Of a stretch of DNA of 64,000 bases, positions 63,590 to 64,000 are shown in pieces. Where the stretch lies: assembly GCA_911728455.2 (NCBI GenBank), contig OU452231.1:20130499-20194498 (forward strand), in the 5' to 3' direction. This stretch comes from Marthasterias glacialis. Taxonomy: Eukaryota > Echinodermata > Asteroidea > Forcipulatida > Asteriidae. Positions within the stretch are counted from its first letter, which is position 1; each line of letters starts with the position of its first letter. Below the pieces are notes generated by a model. It saw nothing but the letters and a program-made list of their open reading frames with translations, did not search any database and had not been told where the DNA came from. Both the position numbers and the translations under genes were made by a program.

Positions 63590-64000
63590 GTAAGATCTTT
63601 TTTAATTTCTTAAGGGTCAAATATAGAATTGGTAAAGCTGATAGTGCAGTTTTCTAATACCCTGTGTGATTCAACAATATACACCAAAAAACAGACCTGT
63701 GAAAATTTGGGCTCAATCCGTCGTCCGAGTCAGCAGAAAATAGTGAAAACCCTTCACATTTTCAGCATGTAAACACCTTAATTTCGATTGTTACAAAACG
63801 AAATTAAAATCGGGGTCTTCAAATTCTAATTTCTTGACTTTGACAGTATTTCAGACAGAAATATTTCAATGGAAGATTGGTACTGGGTATGAACTTCATA
63901 ATCAGTAAGATTTCAGACTGAAGGATGAATACCAATCCTGTATTCTACCTTTAACTTCTCATTTTGTAATTTTTGTTTTTGTTTATTATAAAAAAAAAAT
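63590..64000 (+). other. Start of the last asterotocin intron
   Basis: AT-rich, with no cysteine-containing open exon that could finish the neurophysin domain. It is cut by the window edge. Confidence 0.7.

Overview
The window is eukaryotic, AT-rich and intron-dominated, and comes from a starfish (Asteroidea). Two neuropeptide genes, one near each end and both on the + strand, give the identification. The first encodes a corazonin-type peptide (HNTFTMGGQNRWKAG plus amidation/cleavage site GKR). The second encodes the asteroid vasopressin/oxytocin-type peptide asterotocin (CLVQDCPEG plus GKR) followed by a neurophysin domain. As far as I recall both mature peptides match those described from Asterias rubens; the exact species cannot be read from the window.

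Layout. 1-17.6 kb holds the corazonin gene: a signal-peptide/hormone exon at 1142-1375, a 15.5-kb intron carrying SINE and retroelement fragments and a long CT microsatellite, a terminal coding exon at 16882-16995 and a candidate poly(A) signal near 17580. A CpG-rich promoter-like block lies at 17.74-17.96 kb. From 18 to 46 kb I see no complete gene. That region contains SINEs, several foldback/MITE elements, a nearly identical 456-bp repeat pair (39.3 and 40.5 kb), two histone-type 3' stem-loops associated with mobile sequence, hammerhead-like retroelement motifs, an isolated THAP-like exon (31.8 kb) and a serum-response-type promoter with an exon-like segment (43.0-43.5 kb). From 46.2 kb to beyond the right edge lies the asterotocin gene: an inferred promoter and untranslated exon (about 46.0-46.41 kb), the signal/hormone exon (54145-54292), the main neurophysin exon (63382-63589), and a last exon outside the window. 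Its introns carry an 18-copy 21-bp minisatellite, a hAT-like MITE, a small foldback element and an (ATT)n tract.

How the genes relate. Both products are secreted amidated neuropeptides. Their receptors belong to two sister groups of rhodopsin-type GPCRs (GnRH/AKH/corazonin and vasopressin/oxytocin). The two genes lie head-to-tail about 53 kb apart. This resembles the human GNRH2 - OXT - AVP neighbourhood on chromosome 20p13, which I take as the most interesting observation here. Most other open reading frames in the window look like chance frames in repeats or AT-rich intron sequence.
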